Shown here: positions 1 to 12,199 of the stretch, one piece after another
Layout: the number at the start of each line of letters is the position of its first letter
Numbering within the stretch: position 1 is the first letter of the stretch
From: Pestalotiopsis fici W106-1
Lineage: Eukaryota; Ascomycota; Sordariomycetes; Amphisphaeriales; Sporocadaceae
Reading direction: 5' to 3'
Length of the DNA stretch: 64,000 nucleotides
NCBI RefSeq assembly: GCF_000516985.1
Contig: NW_006917100.1
Span: forward strand, 609,490-673,489
Position numbers and translations under genes: made by a program
The notes under the pieces: generated by a model
Told to the model about the DNA's origin: nothing
The model's database searches: none
The model's input: the letters and a program-made list of their open reading frames with translations, nothing else

Positions 1-3000
1 TCCGGATTTTATTTTCCCGTTAAAAATAATTCTAAAATAATAATAAGATTTTAAATAATTAAATACCCTTTTTACCCTTTTTATCGTAGTTTTCGATAGG
101 TTCTATATATATTTAGCTAAATATACTATAGGGTAAATTAAATCGGGCCTAATTTAAATTATAATATATATTAATTTATTTAATAAATATTAATATAAGT
201 AAATAAATTCTTTTAAAACTGGTTTTTCGTTATTTTTTTTTACCATATATAACGATTTTAGGAATTTAAGGCTAAATAGTATATTAGCCGGTTTTATATC
301 GGAAAATCCGTTAATTTCTAATAATTTTTTAAGGTAAATTGCCTAATTTATACGAATTATTTTATTTTCTCGATTTTTTTTAATTTATATACTAAAATAA
401 TAAAAAACTAATCCTAAATCTTTTATTTCGAGTTTTTTCGAAATATCCTATTTTAATTAATTAATTTTACGTAAATTAAAGCTAAAAATTAGGAAATTAT
501 TTACGTAAATTATAATAAAAATATTAGATTTTTTATTATAATAAGCTAATTCGTTTAAAATAAATAAATTAAATTTAAGCTTTTTTAGGCTATTTTTTAG
601 CATAATTTATTATTAGCGTAAATTTTATTTAAAACCGTATAAAGCCTTTTTAAGCTAGATTACCTAAGAATCGTCGTTTTTTTAACCGAAATTATTTAAT
701 TCCGGGTTTTCGAAAAAAAATTCGGATAATCCGTTTATAAAGGTAATATATACTTTTTTATATAATTCCCTATTTAAAAAGGCACCGATTATATCGATTT
801 ATTTGATTTTTTAATCGTAATAAGCTATTAAAGCTAATAAAAGCCTTTAAATAATAAATTTTATTTTTATAGCGAATATTTCGAAATAATCGATTTTATA
901 TCGTTATTCGAATTTATATATAATTAGTTTAGCTTTATATTTATCGATATTTCCGTTTTTATCGGTTTTTTTTTAAATACTTATTTTACGGATAATAGGA
1001 TTTTACCGGCTTTTTAAACTTTATTTTAATCGATAGCTTAAAAAATCCTTTTTTAAATTAATTACCGTAATTTAGCGTATATAACCTAAATTTATTTTTT
1101 TAAAGCTTTTTAATGCTTATTTTATTATTTTCGGTTTTATATAGCCTAAATTTTCGATAATTAAATAATATAAAATATTAGCAAATAATTCGTTATATTT
1201 AACGAATTTATCTCGTTCGGAATCCGTAAATTTTAGAAAAATTACCTTAATATTCGATTTATTCGGAATAATCGAAAAAATATTATTAATATTTATAAAT
1301 TCGGAATTTATATTAAATTTATTATTTATATTAAATTCGTTTCCGGATAAATCCGGTCGATCGTTAATTATAAATTTATTCGTAATAAATCGAAAAATTT
1401 AATCGTTTCTAAAAGTTAAATTTAGTAAATTTTATAAATTTACCGTTTCCGAGATTTATAATTAAATAAATTTACCGTCGGTAGAATTTTTATCCGGTAT
1501 TATTTTTTAATCCGGTAATTCCGAATCCGGTAATTTTTCCCTTTTTTTCAATTTTTAAATAATAATCGAATATAAAAAATCCGTATAATTTATAATTTAT
1601 ACGGTCGATCGGGAAAATATATATAATAAATTTTATTACCGTTATATTTAATTATTTTCCCGTTTTCGGTAATAATTCTAAATTTATCGGAATTTTTACG
1701 GATTTTTTTCGGTTTATAAACTAAAACCGGTATTTTTAATATATAAATTTAGGATAAATTAGGCTTATTATTTTATTTTAGCTAAAAATAATCGTAAAAT
1801 TCCTAATAAAAGGTAAATAAACCGGATATTATAATAGTAAAATTTATTAAATAAATTATTATTTTTATAATAAATTTCTAAAAATTTTTCGGAAGTTATA
1901 AATCGATAAAAACCGTTTTAGTTTTTTCGATAATAATCCGGTTTATACGTTCGGCTATACCGTTTTATTTTAATATATAAAAAATTATAAATTCGAAAAT
2001 AATCTTTTTTTCGGTTAAATAATTTTCTAATTTAATTAAGGAAAACTTTTTACCGTTATTTATATAAATAATATTCGGATATTTTCCGAATTAAGTTTTA
2101 TAATATTCGATTTTATTTATTACGATATCGAATATATCGGATTTTTTTTTAAAAAATTTAATTTCCCGAAATCCGGTTTTATTATCCGTAAAATTAATTA
2201 TATATTTATAACCGGAATAACTAAAAAAAGTAATATAAACCGTATCGATATAAATATAATATAACGATTTATTAGTTTTATTCGGATTCGTACGGGGCTA
2301 ATTTTAGGTAAATTTTCCTAAAATATAAAATTCGCAATTTAAATCCTCCTTTTTTAATTCTTTTTTAAAAATCCTTATAATTATTTTAGCTATTTTAGCT
2401 AAAATATTGTAATTAAAATAGCTAAATCGTTTATATTATTTTTTTATAACTATAAAAAAATTCGAATAATTAGAAATTAATTCGATTTCCTCGAAATCCG
2501 TAATTTCGTTAAATTTTATATCCGAATTCGGTTTTAAGTAATTTAAACCGATTATACGGGCTTTTTTTATTATTTTTAATAAATTTATAATTAAATATGC
2601 TATATTAAATTTTAATTTATTAGCTAAATATAAAAAAAATTTACGTTTTTTTTAATTTAATATAGCAAAAAGCCTATTTTTAAAATTATATAATTTATTC
2701 CCGCTTATAATACCGTTTTTTTAATAATATAATTAGCCGGATATAATATTTAGCGGAAATTCTAATATATAAAATATATTTAATAACGTTATTTTACGTA
2801 TTTTCCGGTTAATTTCGAAAAAAAGCGTAATATTTCTAATTCCTTTTAAAAATATTTTTTTATTATTTATAATAATCGGTAAAAAATCCGATTTTATAAT
2901 AAAATTATCGAATAAATTCTTATTATTCGATATATGCTTTAAAAAACCCGTATTATATAACTATTAATCTTTAAAGAAGGTAGTTAATTTTTTTTTTAAA

Positions 3001-4947
3001 TTATTCGAAATATTCGAAAAAGTATAAAATAATTCGTTTTTATCTAAATTTTCGTTACGGGGTAAATTTCCCCGTTTTTTAAATTTTTAGTTCGTAATAA
3101 ATATAGTCGAATTTAAATTATTCGACTTATTCGAATTATTCGAATTATTAAAATTATTCGAATTATTCGATTTTTTCCCTTTATTCGATTTATTTAAATT
3201 TTTTTTATTTCCGCTTTGGGTTCCCCGTTAATTCTAATTAGATCAGGGGAACCGGGATTTTTTATTATCCGTATAATAAGAATTTCCTATAGCCGTATCC
3301 GGATTTTATCGGTTTTTATTTAAAATATCCGTAATTAACCTTTCGAAAATAAATAGATTTATAAATTATAAAATATTACGTTAACGGTTAGCCTATATAA
3401 GGTAAGCTAATTAAAAGGCTATAATAAAAATCGTTTTTTAATCGATATTATCGATTTTAGCCTTAACGCTTAAAAGCTTTAAAATATATTTTTTAAAAAT
3501 AAATATAAATTCGTTTAATAAATTATAATTTTCGAATTTTATAATATAGAATTCGAAATATAATTATTAACGTAATATAGGTCCGGTGCCTTAATAAGCT
3601 AATTATAAAATCGATAAAGCTTTATATAAATTTATTTTATTAAATATTAAATTTAACGGTTTTATTATTAAATTTTAACGAATTAAAAATAATATTTAGG
3701 CTTTTTAAATATCGGTTATACCGTTATATATATCGGTAATTTTAAAAAACCGATTAATTTTTAGCAATTTAAAATATAACTATAACGTAGATTTCTACGT
3801 ATTCCAATTTCCGGATCCGGAGAATTTCTATTTTTCCGGCATTTAGTATCCGGTAATAATACGGATAAAATTATTTATTTTACCGAATATTTACCGTTAT
3901 AACGGTATAATTATCGTTAAAAACGGTAAAAAAATCGTTAAAAAAATAAATATAAAAAAATTAATTTTTTTATTTTATTAATAAAATATATAAAGGGATC
4001 TAAATATTATAATATAATATAGCAGGGGTTATAAAATGCTATAATAAATCGGCTATTATAATAAAAATTAGTTATAAATGATTTTATAGCCGTTATATGG
4101 CTATAACGGGTAAAATTACTATAATTAGCCATTTAATTATAATTTTCGATATAGTTACGGTTTATATAAGCTTATATATAGGCCTATAAAAGATCGGCTA
4201 TTATAACGGAATTCCAAAATTTACGTTAAATTAACTCGTTTAAAAAAGCGGCTATAATTTTCGATATAAAATCCGGTTCCTAATATAATCGATATTATAT
4301 CGGACCGGGCTTATAACCTATTTTAAGGTATAATTAGTAAATTATAAATTTAGGCATAGGGAAGCGTTTATATAATTTGTAGAATTAGGCCGTAGGAATA
4401 GTTATAGGGCTATATAACTAATTTATTAAAATTTAAGGAAAAAATAACTAATTACGAAAAAATAACTACTTTTTATATTTATAAAATTAACTAATAAAAA
4501 TATTTTAGAATATATTATTAATAAATTAGATTTATAATTAAATTAATTAATAATAAGGTTAATTTATAATCGAAAAAACTATCGAAATTTATAAATTTTT
4601 ATAATATAGGTTATTTTATAACTTTAGGACTATTATAGCAAGGTATATTAGCTATACTTAGTAGGGCTTAATTTAGTGGAACGTTCCACTAAATTCTAGT
4701 GGGTTTTAGTGGCTATAGTGGCTATAATAGTTAATTATAATAATTTATTGATTATATAGCATTATAAATAATGGCTATAAATGGTATTATACTGACTATA
4801 GGTTAGTATAGGGTAAGTTTTACTAATTTCCTATATATCGTTATTTAACGATATTTCGATAGGTTTTATAGCTGTTATAACGATATAATATGCGTTATAA
4901 AGCTAATTTTATGCACTATACGATGCTGTATTAATATTTGTGCAATA
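1..4947 (-). mobile_element. Copia-A retrotransposon, left copy, truncated by window edge
   Basis: This is a RIP-degraded Ty1/Copia element read on the minus strand. Positions 1–4,318 match 25,811–30,112 base for base apart from C/T and G/A differences, so the two are copies of one family in the same orientation. The minus strand still shows Copia integrase features near 1.9–2.4 kb: a zinc-binding segment followed by the core with an IDTVY-like stretch, and an AERINRI-like stretch. The 5' LTR is at the right end (4,319–4,947). The 3' LTR lies beyond position 1. Stops break every frame, so it cannot encode active protein. Confidence 0.85.
4319..4947 (-). repeat. Copia-A 5' LTR (left copy)
   Basis: It begins with tattttaaggtataatt, a mutated form of TGTTTTAAGG, and ends near 4,947 where it abuts a Gypsy fragment. 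It matches the LTR at 24,708–25,340 and the pieces at 30,113–30,272 and 31,500–31,857. Just outside it, the minus strand reads GGTTATAAGCCCGGTCC, the expected place for the primer-binding site. The 12-base core TTATAAGCCCGG also follows the 5' LTR of Copia-C. The right end is approximate. Confidence 0.8.
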
Positions 4948-5418
4948 TTTTATAAATTTTTTGCTATAAAATTTAATCGGATATAATTTCCCGTTATCGT
5001 TTTTTATATAAATTATCCGCTTATAATATAACTTAAGGCATTTATTTCGATTTTAAATTCCCGTTTTAAATTTATTATACGTATTACGGGTTTATCCGTA
5101 ATTCGTTTTTTAACCGCTTCGAAGGCTTTTTATATTTTAGGTATTTAATCGAAAAATATATCTTTTTTTATTAAATACGTAAATAATACAGCGATATTTC
5201 CGAATCCTTAAATAAATATTCGGTAAAAATTTATAAATTTTAAAAAGGATTTAATTTTTATTACCGAAATTAAAATAAACTAATTTTTTATTATTATAAT
5301 TTTAAATAGTTTTATTTTAATTTTTTCGGGGGATATTACGTATTTTATAAAAATAATTTTTTTATAAAATTCGCTTTTTTTTAAATTAATTAATAAATTC
5401 GCGTTTTATAATTTTTAT
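4948..5418 (-). mobile_element. Gypsy pol fragment (RNase H region)
   Basis: The minus strand translates, through RIP stops, into a Gypsy RT/RNase H segment. It has a FRRFI-like start, a KKDIFFD-like block, a KAFEAVKKRI block and a KIEINALSY block. The same region is recognisable at about 12,900–13,170 in the chromovirus. The fragment is bounded on the left by the Copia-A LTR and on the right by Copia-B, so it is probably an older element into which both inserted. Confidence 0.7.
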
Positions 5419-6211
5419 TATAACAATCAGAGGAGCTTATAATCTGGGGGTTTCGATATCACTTAATAAGAGCGGTATATAAGCATAAATAAATAATTAA
5501 AAATAGTTTAATTTTATATAAATAAAATAAAGGGTAAATCGTATTTATATACTTATTTAAAAGCTTTTATAAAGCTTAATTAATCTAATTTAAAAATCCC
5601 TTTAAAAACTATAAATATATAAAATAAATATCCCGTTATATACCCTTTAAGCTAATTTAGCGTCCTAAAAAAGCTTAAAAATTATATATTTAGGATATAT
5701 ATTTTTAGTTTTTAATATTTAATTTTAGTTTTTAATTTCTTTTTAGGCGATTAAATAATTATTTAATTAAAAACTTAATTTTTATTAACGTCCGTTTATC
5801 CTATTTTTTTAAGCTTTATAAGCTTTTTTTTTCGGCTTTAAATAATCTTATAACTAATTCTTTAAAAAGCAATTAATCTTAAAATTAATAACTACCTTTT
5901 TAAAATTAATAACTATTATTTATTCCGTCCGATTTTAGATTTCCTAATCCGTAAAAATCCGTTATTAATTTATTTTTTGCTTTAAAATTAGTAAATAATT
6001 TTCTAATTAATAAATCTTAATTATAAATTTTTCCTTTTTATAAAAAAAAAACTTCCCTTTTATATATTAAGCTTTATTTTTTTTTATTATATATCCACCT
6101 TTTTAAATCTTTCCGGATTTATTTAATTTAGCTTTTTAAGCTTTATTAACTTTAAACTCCTTTTTTTTTAAGCTTATTATCGTTATTAAATTTTTAAAAT
6201 TTGCTGTTATA

Positions 6212-7300
6212 ATGTTTAAAAATAAACGCTCCCCTTTTAAGCGTAATAAAAGCTTTAAAAGCTCCGTCCGCTTATTTTTAATTATTTTTCGCCGTCTTAA
6301 TAATTAATTTTACCGTTTTATTAAGCGTAAAATTGCTAATCGTCGTTCCTAAATTACCTTTAAGCTCGCTAAAGCTAAAATTAGCCGAAATAATAATAAT
6401 AAAGCTTTTTTTTAATAGCTTTTATTTTTTAAATTTAATTTTTTTTAATAAGCTATTACTTATTAGTTTTATTTTTATTCCTTTTTAATTTTATTATTTT
6501 AAAAATTTTACAATTTTTTTTATTTATAAATTCCCGCTTAATTTAAATCCCCGAGCTTAATAAGCTTTAGCGAAATAAATATAAGCGTAAAATATACCGG
6601 GCGTAATTTTTATCGATTTTTCGAATTCTTTTTTTCGAATTAAAACCTAATTTCGAAATTAACCTTAAATTTAGCAATTTTAATCCCGAATTTAAAATTA
6701 ATTTTAAATTTAAGGCTAATTTTTTTAAAAAAAGCTATTTAGTGCTTTTCGAAATATTTTTATAGCTAATATTAATTTAATTAGCGTTTTTAATTTTAAA
6801 GGTTTTAACGAATTTTTTATTAATATTAATAAGCTTTTTAACCGTTATTTTTCTTTTATTAAGCAGGCTAACCGAAATCGTAAAATTAATCGGGTTCGCA
6901 AATTTTAAGCTATTAGCTTTAATAAGCTTAAAAACCCTTTTTATTTTAACCGCCGCTTTTATTATTGATTTCGGGTTTTTAAATCTATTAAAACCGATAA
7001 TTTCCTAATTTATACCAAAAATAACATTTTTATCCCCGAATTTTTTTATTAATTTTGCCGTAATAAACTTTTAGCTTTAGCTTAAAATCGCTTTTATTAT
7101 AATATAAAAAAGCCGATTTTTTTAAAAAGCGCTTTTAATTTTTTTTTTATTTAAAAAGCTTTTTAAGCGTGTTATTAGCGAATTTTAAAAGCTTTATTTT
7201 CGTTATTTAAAAAGCGTTATAAAAGGCCGTTTTAATAAGCTATATTATACCGTTAAAAATAAAAACCGTTATAAGCGCTGTTTTAATAATAATTATAATT
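6212..7300 (+). other. Possible antisense coding remnant in Copia-B 3' region
   Basis: The extra 3' segment of Copia-B shows long open runs on the strand opposite to its pol. One starts at an ATG at 6,212 and runs about 31 codons to a stop that could be a mutated Gln. Further runs of 30 or more codons follow in that frame and then in the next frame near 6,790–6,900, which contains RNRKINRVRKF. The composition is rich in Lys, Arg and Phe. I recognise no domain. Long runs without stops are uncommon in such A+T-rich DNA, but TGA is scarce here anyway, so the evidence is weak. Confidence 0.25.
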
Positions 7301-7839
7301 ATATTATTTTATAAATATTCCTTTTTTTTATTTTTCGAAAATTATTAATTAATTTTTTAAGCTAAAAATCCTTATATAATCGGTTATATATTTGCCTTTT
7401 ATAATTATAAAAACGCTAAAAAGCGTATTAAAAATTAGTTTTAAATCGTAATTAAAATTATCTTATTTTTATATTAGCCGGGTTAAAAAAAGGTTTTATT
7501 TAAAAGCTTATATAAACGGAATAAAAAATCTTTTTAAAATTACGCTTTTAATAAAAAGTAAAAATTAATATAAAAAAAATATATAGCAGCTTATTAAGCT
7601 AAAAAACGGTAAAACGGTTAAAAGGTAAAATATATAAATTTAAAAGTGGTATTTTTGTTTTTTATTTATTTTTATAGCCTTTAAGCCGCTATATTTTAGC
7701 TTATTAAGCCGTATTTTCGCGTTTTTATTTTTTTTAAATTTTTAAAATAATAGCTTATTTTACTTTTAATATTACGATTTTTAAATTTAAATATACGATA
7801 AATTATTTAAATTTTTATTTCGGTAATACCTTTATAAGC

Positions 7840-8566
7840 CTATTTATTAGCATATATTGGGTGCTTAGGTATATAATAATAAAAGTTCCTTTTATATATT
7901 TTTATTTAAGCTATATATTATTTAAATCGATATATTTAAGCTTAATAATAACCCGTAAAGCTTTATAAATAATTAATCGAATTATTTATTAGTTATCGTA
8001 GTAAATATTCTAAGCTTTTTTAAATTAAAATTAAATATTTTTGCAAAAGCGTTAAAACGCTATATTTTTTTTTCCTTATTTTTAAAAAGGCAAAAAATTT
8101 AGCTTTTATAATACTAATTAAGATTATCGTTTATTTTAAGGTTTTTTATATTATTAAATTATTAAAAAGCTTAATAATATATTTTTAAAAGCTACGTTTT
8201 AATTCGGGGTCGTTAACGAATAAAGCATTATTAGCTATCGTTAAAACCTGGGCTTTTTTACTTTTTTTATATTAAATTTTTAAGTGTTTAATTTTATATA
8301 AATATTTTAAAACCTAAAATCCGTATTTAAAATATAAAAATCCGGGATTTATAAAAAAATATAAAAGCAAAATAGCTAAAAAAGTTATATTTAATCGGAT
8401 AATAATAGCTATATATAAAATATACCCGATAAACTTTTAATATCTTTTAATCTTTTATTTTAAAGCGTTTTTAATATATTTTAGTATTAATTCGCATAAA
8501 ATCGGTATTATTAGGATATAAAAATTATTATCTACCCCAAATTTAGCACAAATCTTCTCGATATAA
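7840..8566 (-). pseudogene. Copia-B RNase H domain, RIP-degraded
   Basis: Read on the minus strand from 8,566 leftwards, the sequence shows the Copia RT–RNase H linker (KFGVD) and a RLIGYILYIAI-like block. A HFKA...VLRYLYKTKH-like block follows, then the segment that normally reads SSQGYIIKLFNG, and then a KGTFIIIYLSTQYMLINRLIK-like end. The frame is broken by TAA and TAG codons expected from Gln and Trp codons after RIP. Asp to Asn changes are also expected. It is a relic, identified by block order rather than by an intact motif. Confidence 0.75.
8562..8566. repeat. TATAA target-site duplication of the Gypsy element
   Basis: TATAA directly precedes the 5' LTR here and directly follows the 3' LTR at 24,686–24,690. 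A 5-bp duplication is normal for LTR elements. Removing the element and one TATAA restores the Copia-B reading frame, which confirms the insertion site. Confidence 0.85.
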
Positions 8567-9083
8567 TATTACGAATATACACCTTTGCATAAAAATAAAT
8601 AAATATGTTAGCGCTTAAGGAAAAAAGGGAAGGGCTTAGCACCGAAAGCCGGGAATAGGTTAAAATAAGAACTATTATTTTTAGCAGCTGTTAACCAGCT
8701 ATTTAATAAAATTATAATTTTAGCAATAATTTAAACGGTTAAATTATTAGGATTATTAAATTTTTTCGATTTTAGGATTATAAAATCGGCTTAATATTAT
8801 AATTTAAAAAATATTAATAAAAAAATAAATAAATATATATTATAAAAGGATTTTTTATATAAATAATTATTATTTTAATAATTAATTTAAGCATTTATTT
8901 TATTTATAAATAAAGCATTTAATACGCTTTAACGATTATATTTATAAATTAATTTAATTATTTTTATTTTTAGATATTTATTATTTAATACCTTTTTTTA
9001 AAATTACCGTTCCTTATTAGCATAAATCCTAATACTTTTTATATTTTAGGTTTATTTTAAAAACCCGTAATATAATCGTTATG
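8567..9083 (+). repeat. Gypsy 5' LTR
   Basis: About 517 bp, starting tattacgaatatacacctt and ending near tcgttat. It matches the split 3' LTR and the solo LTR at 30,527–31,042. The right end is set by comparison with the ends at 24,685 and 30,455, where the last bases read gttata and gttaca. Confidence 0.85.
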
Positions 9084-9199
9084 TTTTAATTATTTTTATT
9101 TAGGTATATTACCTTTAAAAAAAAACCTTAAGCAATATTTAGCAAAATATCGTTAACCGGAAAAACTCCTTTTTTTTTTATTTAAATACTCCTAACGCT

Positions 9200-11150
9200 C
9201 GCTCGCGTAAAAAATAGAAAAAAATAATTTCGAACTAACTAAAAACTAATATTTAGAATTAATTAAAAAAATCCGCGTATTTAAAAAAAAAACTACCTCT
9301 TTTATACGCGAAGCTTAAATAAAATAAATTATATAGGAATTATAAAATTTTAATAATACTATAGCTAAAATAGCTAATATTATTTTTATTTTAATTTATT
9401 CCGAAAAGCTTAAGCTTAATATATTAGCGGCTTTTAACGGTACCCCTAAGTTATTCCGAAAATTCCTAATTTAGGTCCGAGCCTATTAAACCTTTTATAA
9501 TAATTAATTTATAATAAAAAAATAAAAGATATTTTATATTATATTTTATTTTAAAAAACGAGTATTTATTTAGTTCGAATTTTTTTTTTTAAATATAATT
9601 AAGCACAAATAATAAATAAAATTATATAAAGCGGAAATTTAAAATATTTTTTAAAATTATATAAAATTCGAAGCGGCGCTTCGATTTTTATTCTAAAATC
9701 TAGACGAAAAACAATAAGCTAAAAAAAAATTTAAAAACCTTAAATAAAAAAAATCCGTATTTAATTATATAATAAATTTTAAACGTATTATCGCTAAAAT
9801 AAAATATACTAATAATATTAAAATTATATTATATTATTAAAGATTTAAAAATAATATTAAAGGTAAACTTAATAAAATCTTTAAATTATTAGCCGAATTT
9901 AGCAAATATAGCGAATTTACCGTTAAAATCGATAATTAGTTATATATTCGATAAAACGAAAAAAAAGGAATTATTTTATATTACGGTTTTAACGAAATTA
10001 CGCTAATATAAAAAAATAATAAAACCTTTAATAACCCAAAAATAATTAGCGCGATAAAACCTTATACGGAATTTATAGCAAATAAATAGATTTTAACGCT
10101 ATTTAGCGCAAAAATAAATTTAAAATTAAATACTATAATTATAATAAAATAAAATATTACGCTAACGAATATCGCTAACCTAAAAAATTAAGATTTAAGC
10201 TAATGCTAAAAGGCAAAAAGCAATTTAATAGCATTAAAAAAATAATATATTTTACGAATTATTTTTTTTAAACGGTGTATTTTAATAATAAATATCGAAC
10301 GTATAAATTTAGCAAAAATAAAAACGGATAATACCTTTAAAAACGGAAAACCCTAATAATTATACGATTAAGAAAAACCGTATATTTTAGAAAATAAAAA
10401 TAATTTTAGGATAATAACGATTACATATTTTCGGATGCTTTAAAAAATAAAATATATTACCCGATAAAATAGGCAAAAAGCTAAAATTAATAAAATTTAT
10501 ACGATAATACTTTTAATTGCGAAAAAAATATCGATATCGATATAGATTTTAACGAATAAAAAAAAATAAATTCGTTAGATTTATTTAAAATAACGACGAA
10601 AAATATATTATCGATTATATATCTAAAAACGGAACTAGCTACGTTTATAATATAATTATTATTATAATAAAATAATAAAATGCCGTATTATAATTTGCAA
10701 AAATCTTTTAAAAAAAAATTAATATTTTATAAACCCGACAAACCCTAAAAATAATAATAAAAAATAATATAAAGCTTATTTATATATATTTAATATATAA
10801 TACCGTAGCATAATACGGATATATTAACCCTAATTATAATACGCATTTATAAAATAAAATCTAAAAAAAAATATTTTTTTGCGATATAATAAAAACGCTA
10901 TTTACCACCTTTTTAAAGCGGGAGAAATAGAAAATATAAAAATTAATTATATCGATTTTCGAAAATTCGTAATGCTTTATATACGATTATAAAACCTAAA
11001 CCAATGCCTAAAAAACGGGGATAAAAAATAAAAAAAATGCCTATATTATAATTGCGAATATTATATAATAGAAAAAAATTAAAATATAGCATTTTTTTTA
11101 AAAAATATAAAGCAATAAAACGTATTCGCGTTATAGCTATTTAATTAAGG
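9200..11150 (+). pseudogene. Gypsy gag remnant
   Basis: The plus strand shows a capsid-like segment near 9,400–9,600. It reads EKLKLNILAAFNGTPKLFRKFLI, in pieces, followed by a region ending in a QFEFF-like stretch, as in fungal Gypsy Gag. A zinc-knuckle remnant, YYNC..YYIIEKN, lies near 11,040–11,090, where two Cys and one His appear mutated. Many in-frame TAA and TAG codons result from RIP. The limits are approximate. Confidence 0.65.
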
Positions 11151-12199
11151 AACGATAATGCCGAAAATTTAATACGAGTTATAAATAACGGATATAAATT
11201 ATTTATATATTCGATAGCTAATTTATTATTACGACTAATTATCGAAATAATAAAAAAACGGGAAAAACCTATATTAAGATTATTATTAGCTTATATTTCG
11301 TATACTAAAAATATAAAAAGCCAAAAAAGCCTTTTAAAAATAATAAAAAATAAAAAAATACCCCTAATATATAATAAAAAATAAACGAATTATCTAAATA
11401 ATACGGAAATTAACCTTTACGAACCAAAAAAAATCTAAATATATTAAAATAATAAATATATACGGCCGCCGAAACGCGATAAGCTAATAAACGAATTAAT
11501 AAAAATTCGGGAAACGATTACGGGCATTTTTAAAGCGATAAAAATAAACCCCGACTAAAAAATCTATACGTGCTATAAATAATATTAATATTAACGAATA
11601 TTTTACGATTTAAATTAAAATTATAAACTAAAAAATATAAATTTTAATAAATACGGAAGCTTAAAAAATTTTTATTTCGCTAATAATCGTTAACGCTTTA
11701 TAAATATTATAAAAGCAAAAAAAAACGTTTTATATATTTAATACTATTAATAAAAAACCTATATTATATAAAAACGGAATAATAAATATAAAAATTACGC
11801 ATATTTAAATTTATATTTAAAATTATAAAAAAGGATTTAAATGCAATATTATAAAAATTACAGATTATAATATTATCTTAAAAATACCCTAATTATAAGC
11901 GAATAATTTTAAAATTAACTAAAATACCGGCCAATTTTAATAAAATATACTAAAAAAAAGTTAGCTTTTAAAAAACGCTAAAATAAGCCTTTAAATAATT
12001 TTAAAATATTTAGATTTTATTTTATAACTAAATATATTAAGCCGAAATTTAAAATTAAAATATTAAAAAAATATTAGGAATTTAGCGATTTATTTAATAA
12101 AATACTAAAAATAAAATTATTAAAGCATATAAAATACGATTATAAAATACTTTTTTAGGAAAAGAAAAAATTATATTTTATATTAACGTATTTAATAAA

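Larger units (their letters stand above)
5419..8566 (-). mobile_element. Copia-B retrotransposon, 3' part
   Basis: This minus-strand Copia element starts on the left with a probable LTR terminus, tataacaatcagaggagc (from TGTAACAATC). Its pol end is at 7,840–8,566. The element resumes for a few bases after the Gypsy insertion, at 24,691–24,707. Joining the two sides across the TATAA duplication restores a frame reading NAYIEKICAKFGVD, which parallels NAYIKKIVAKFGVN in Copia-C near 21,060–21,110. About 2.4 kb separates the pol end from the left terminus, which is long for a Copia element. The 5' half is missing from the window. Confidence 0.75.
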
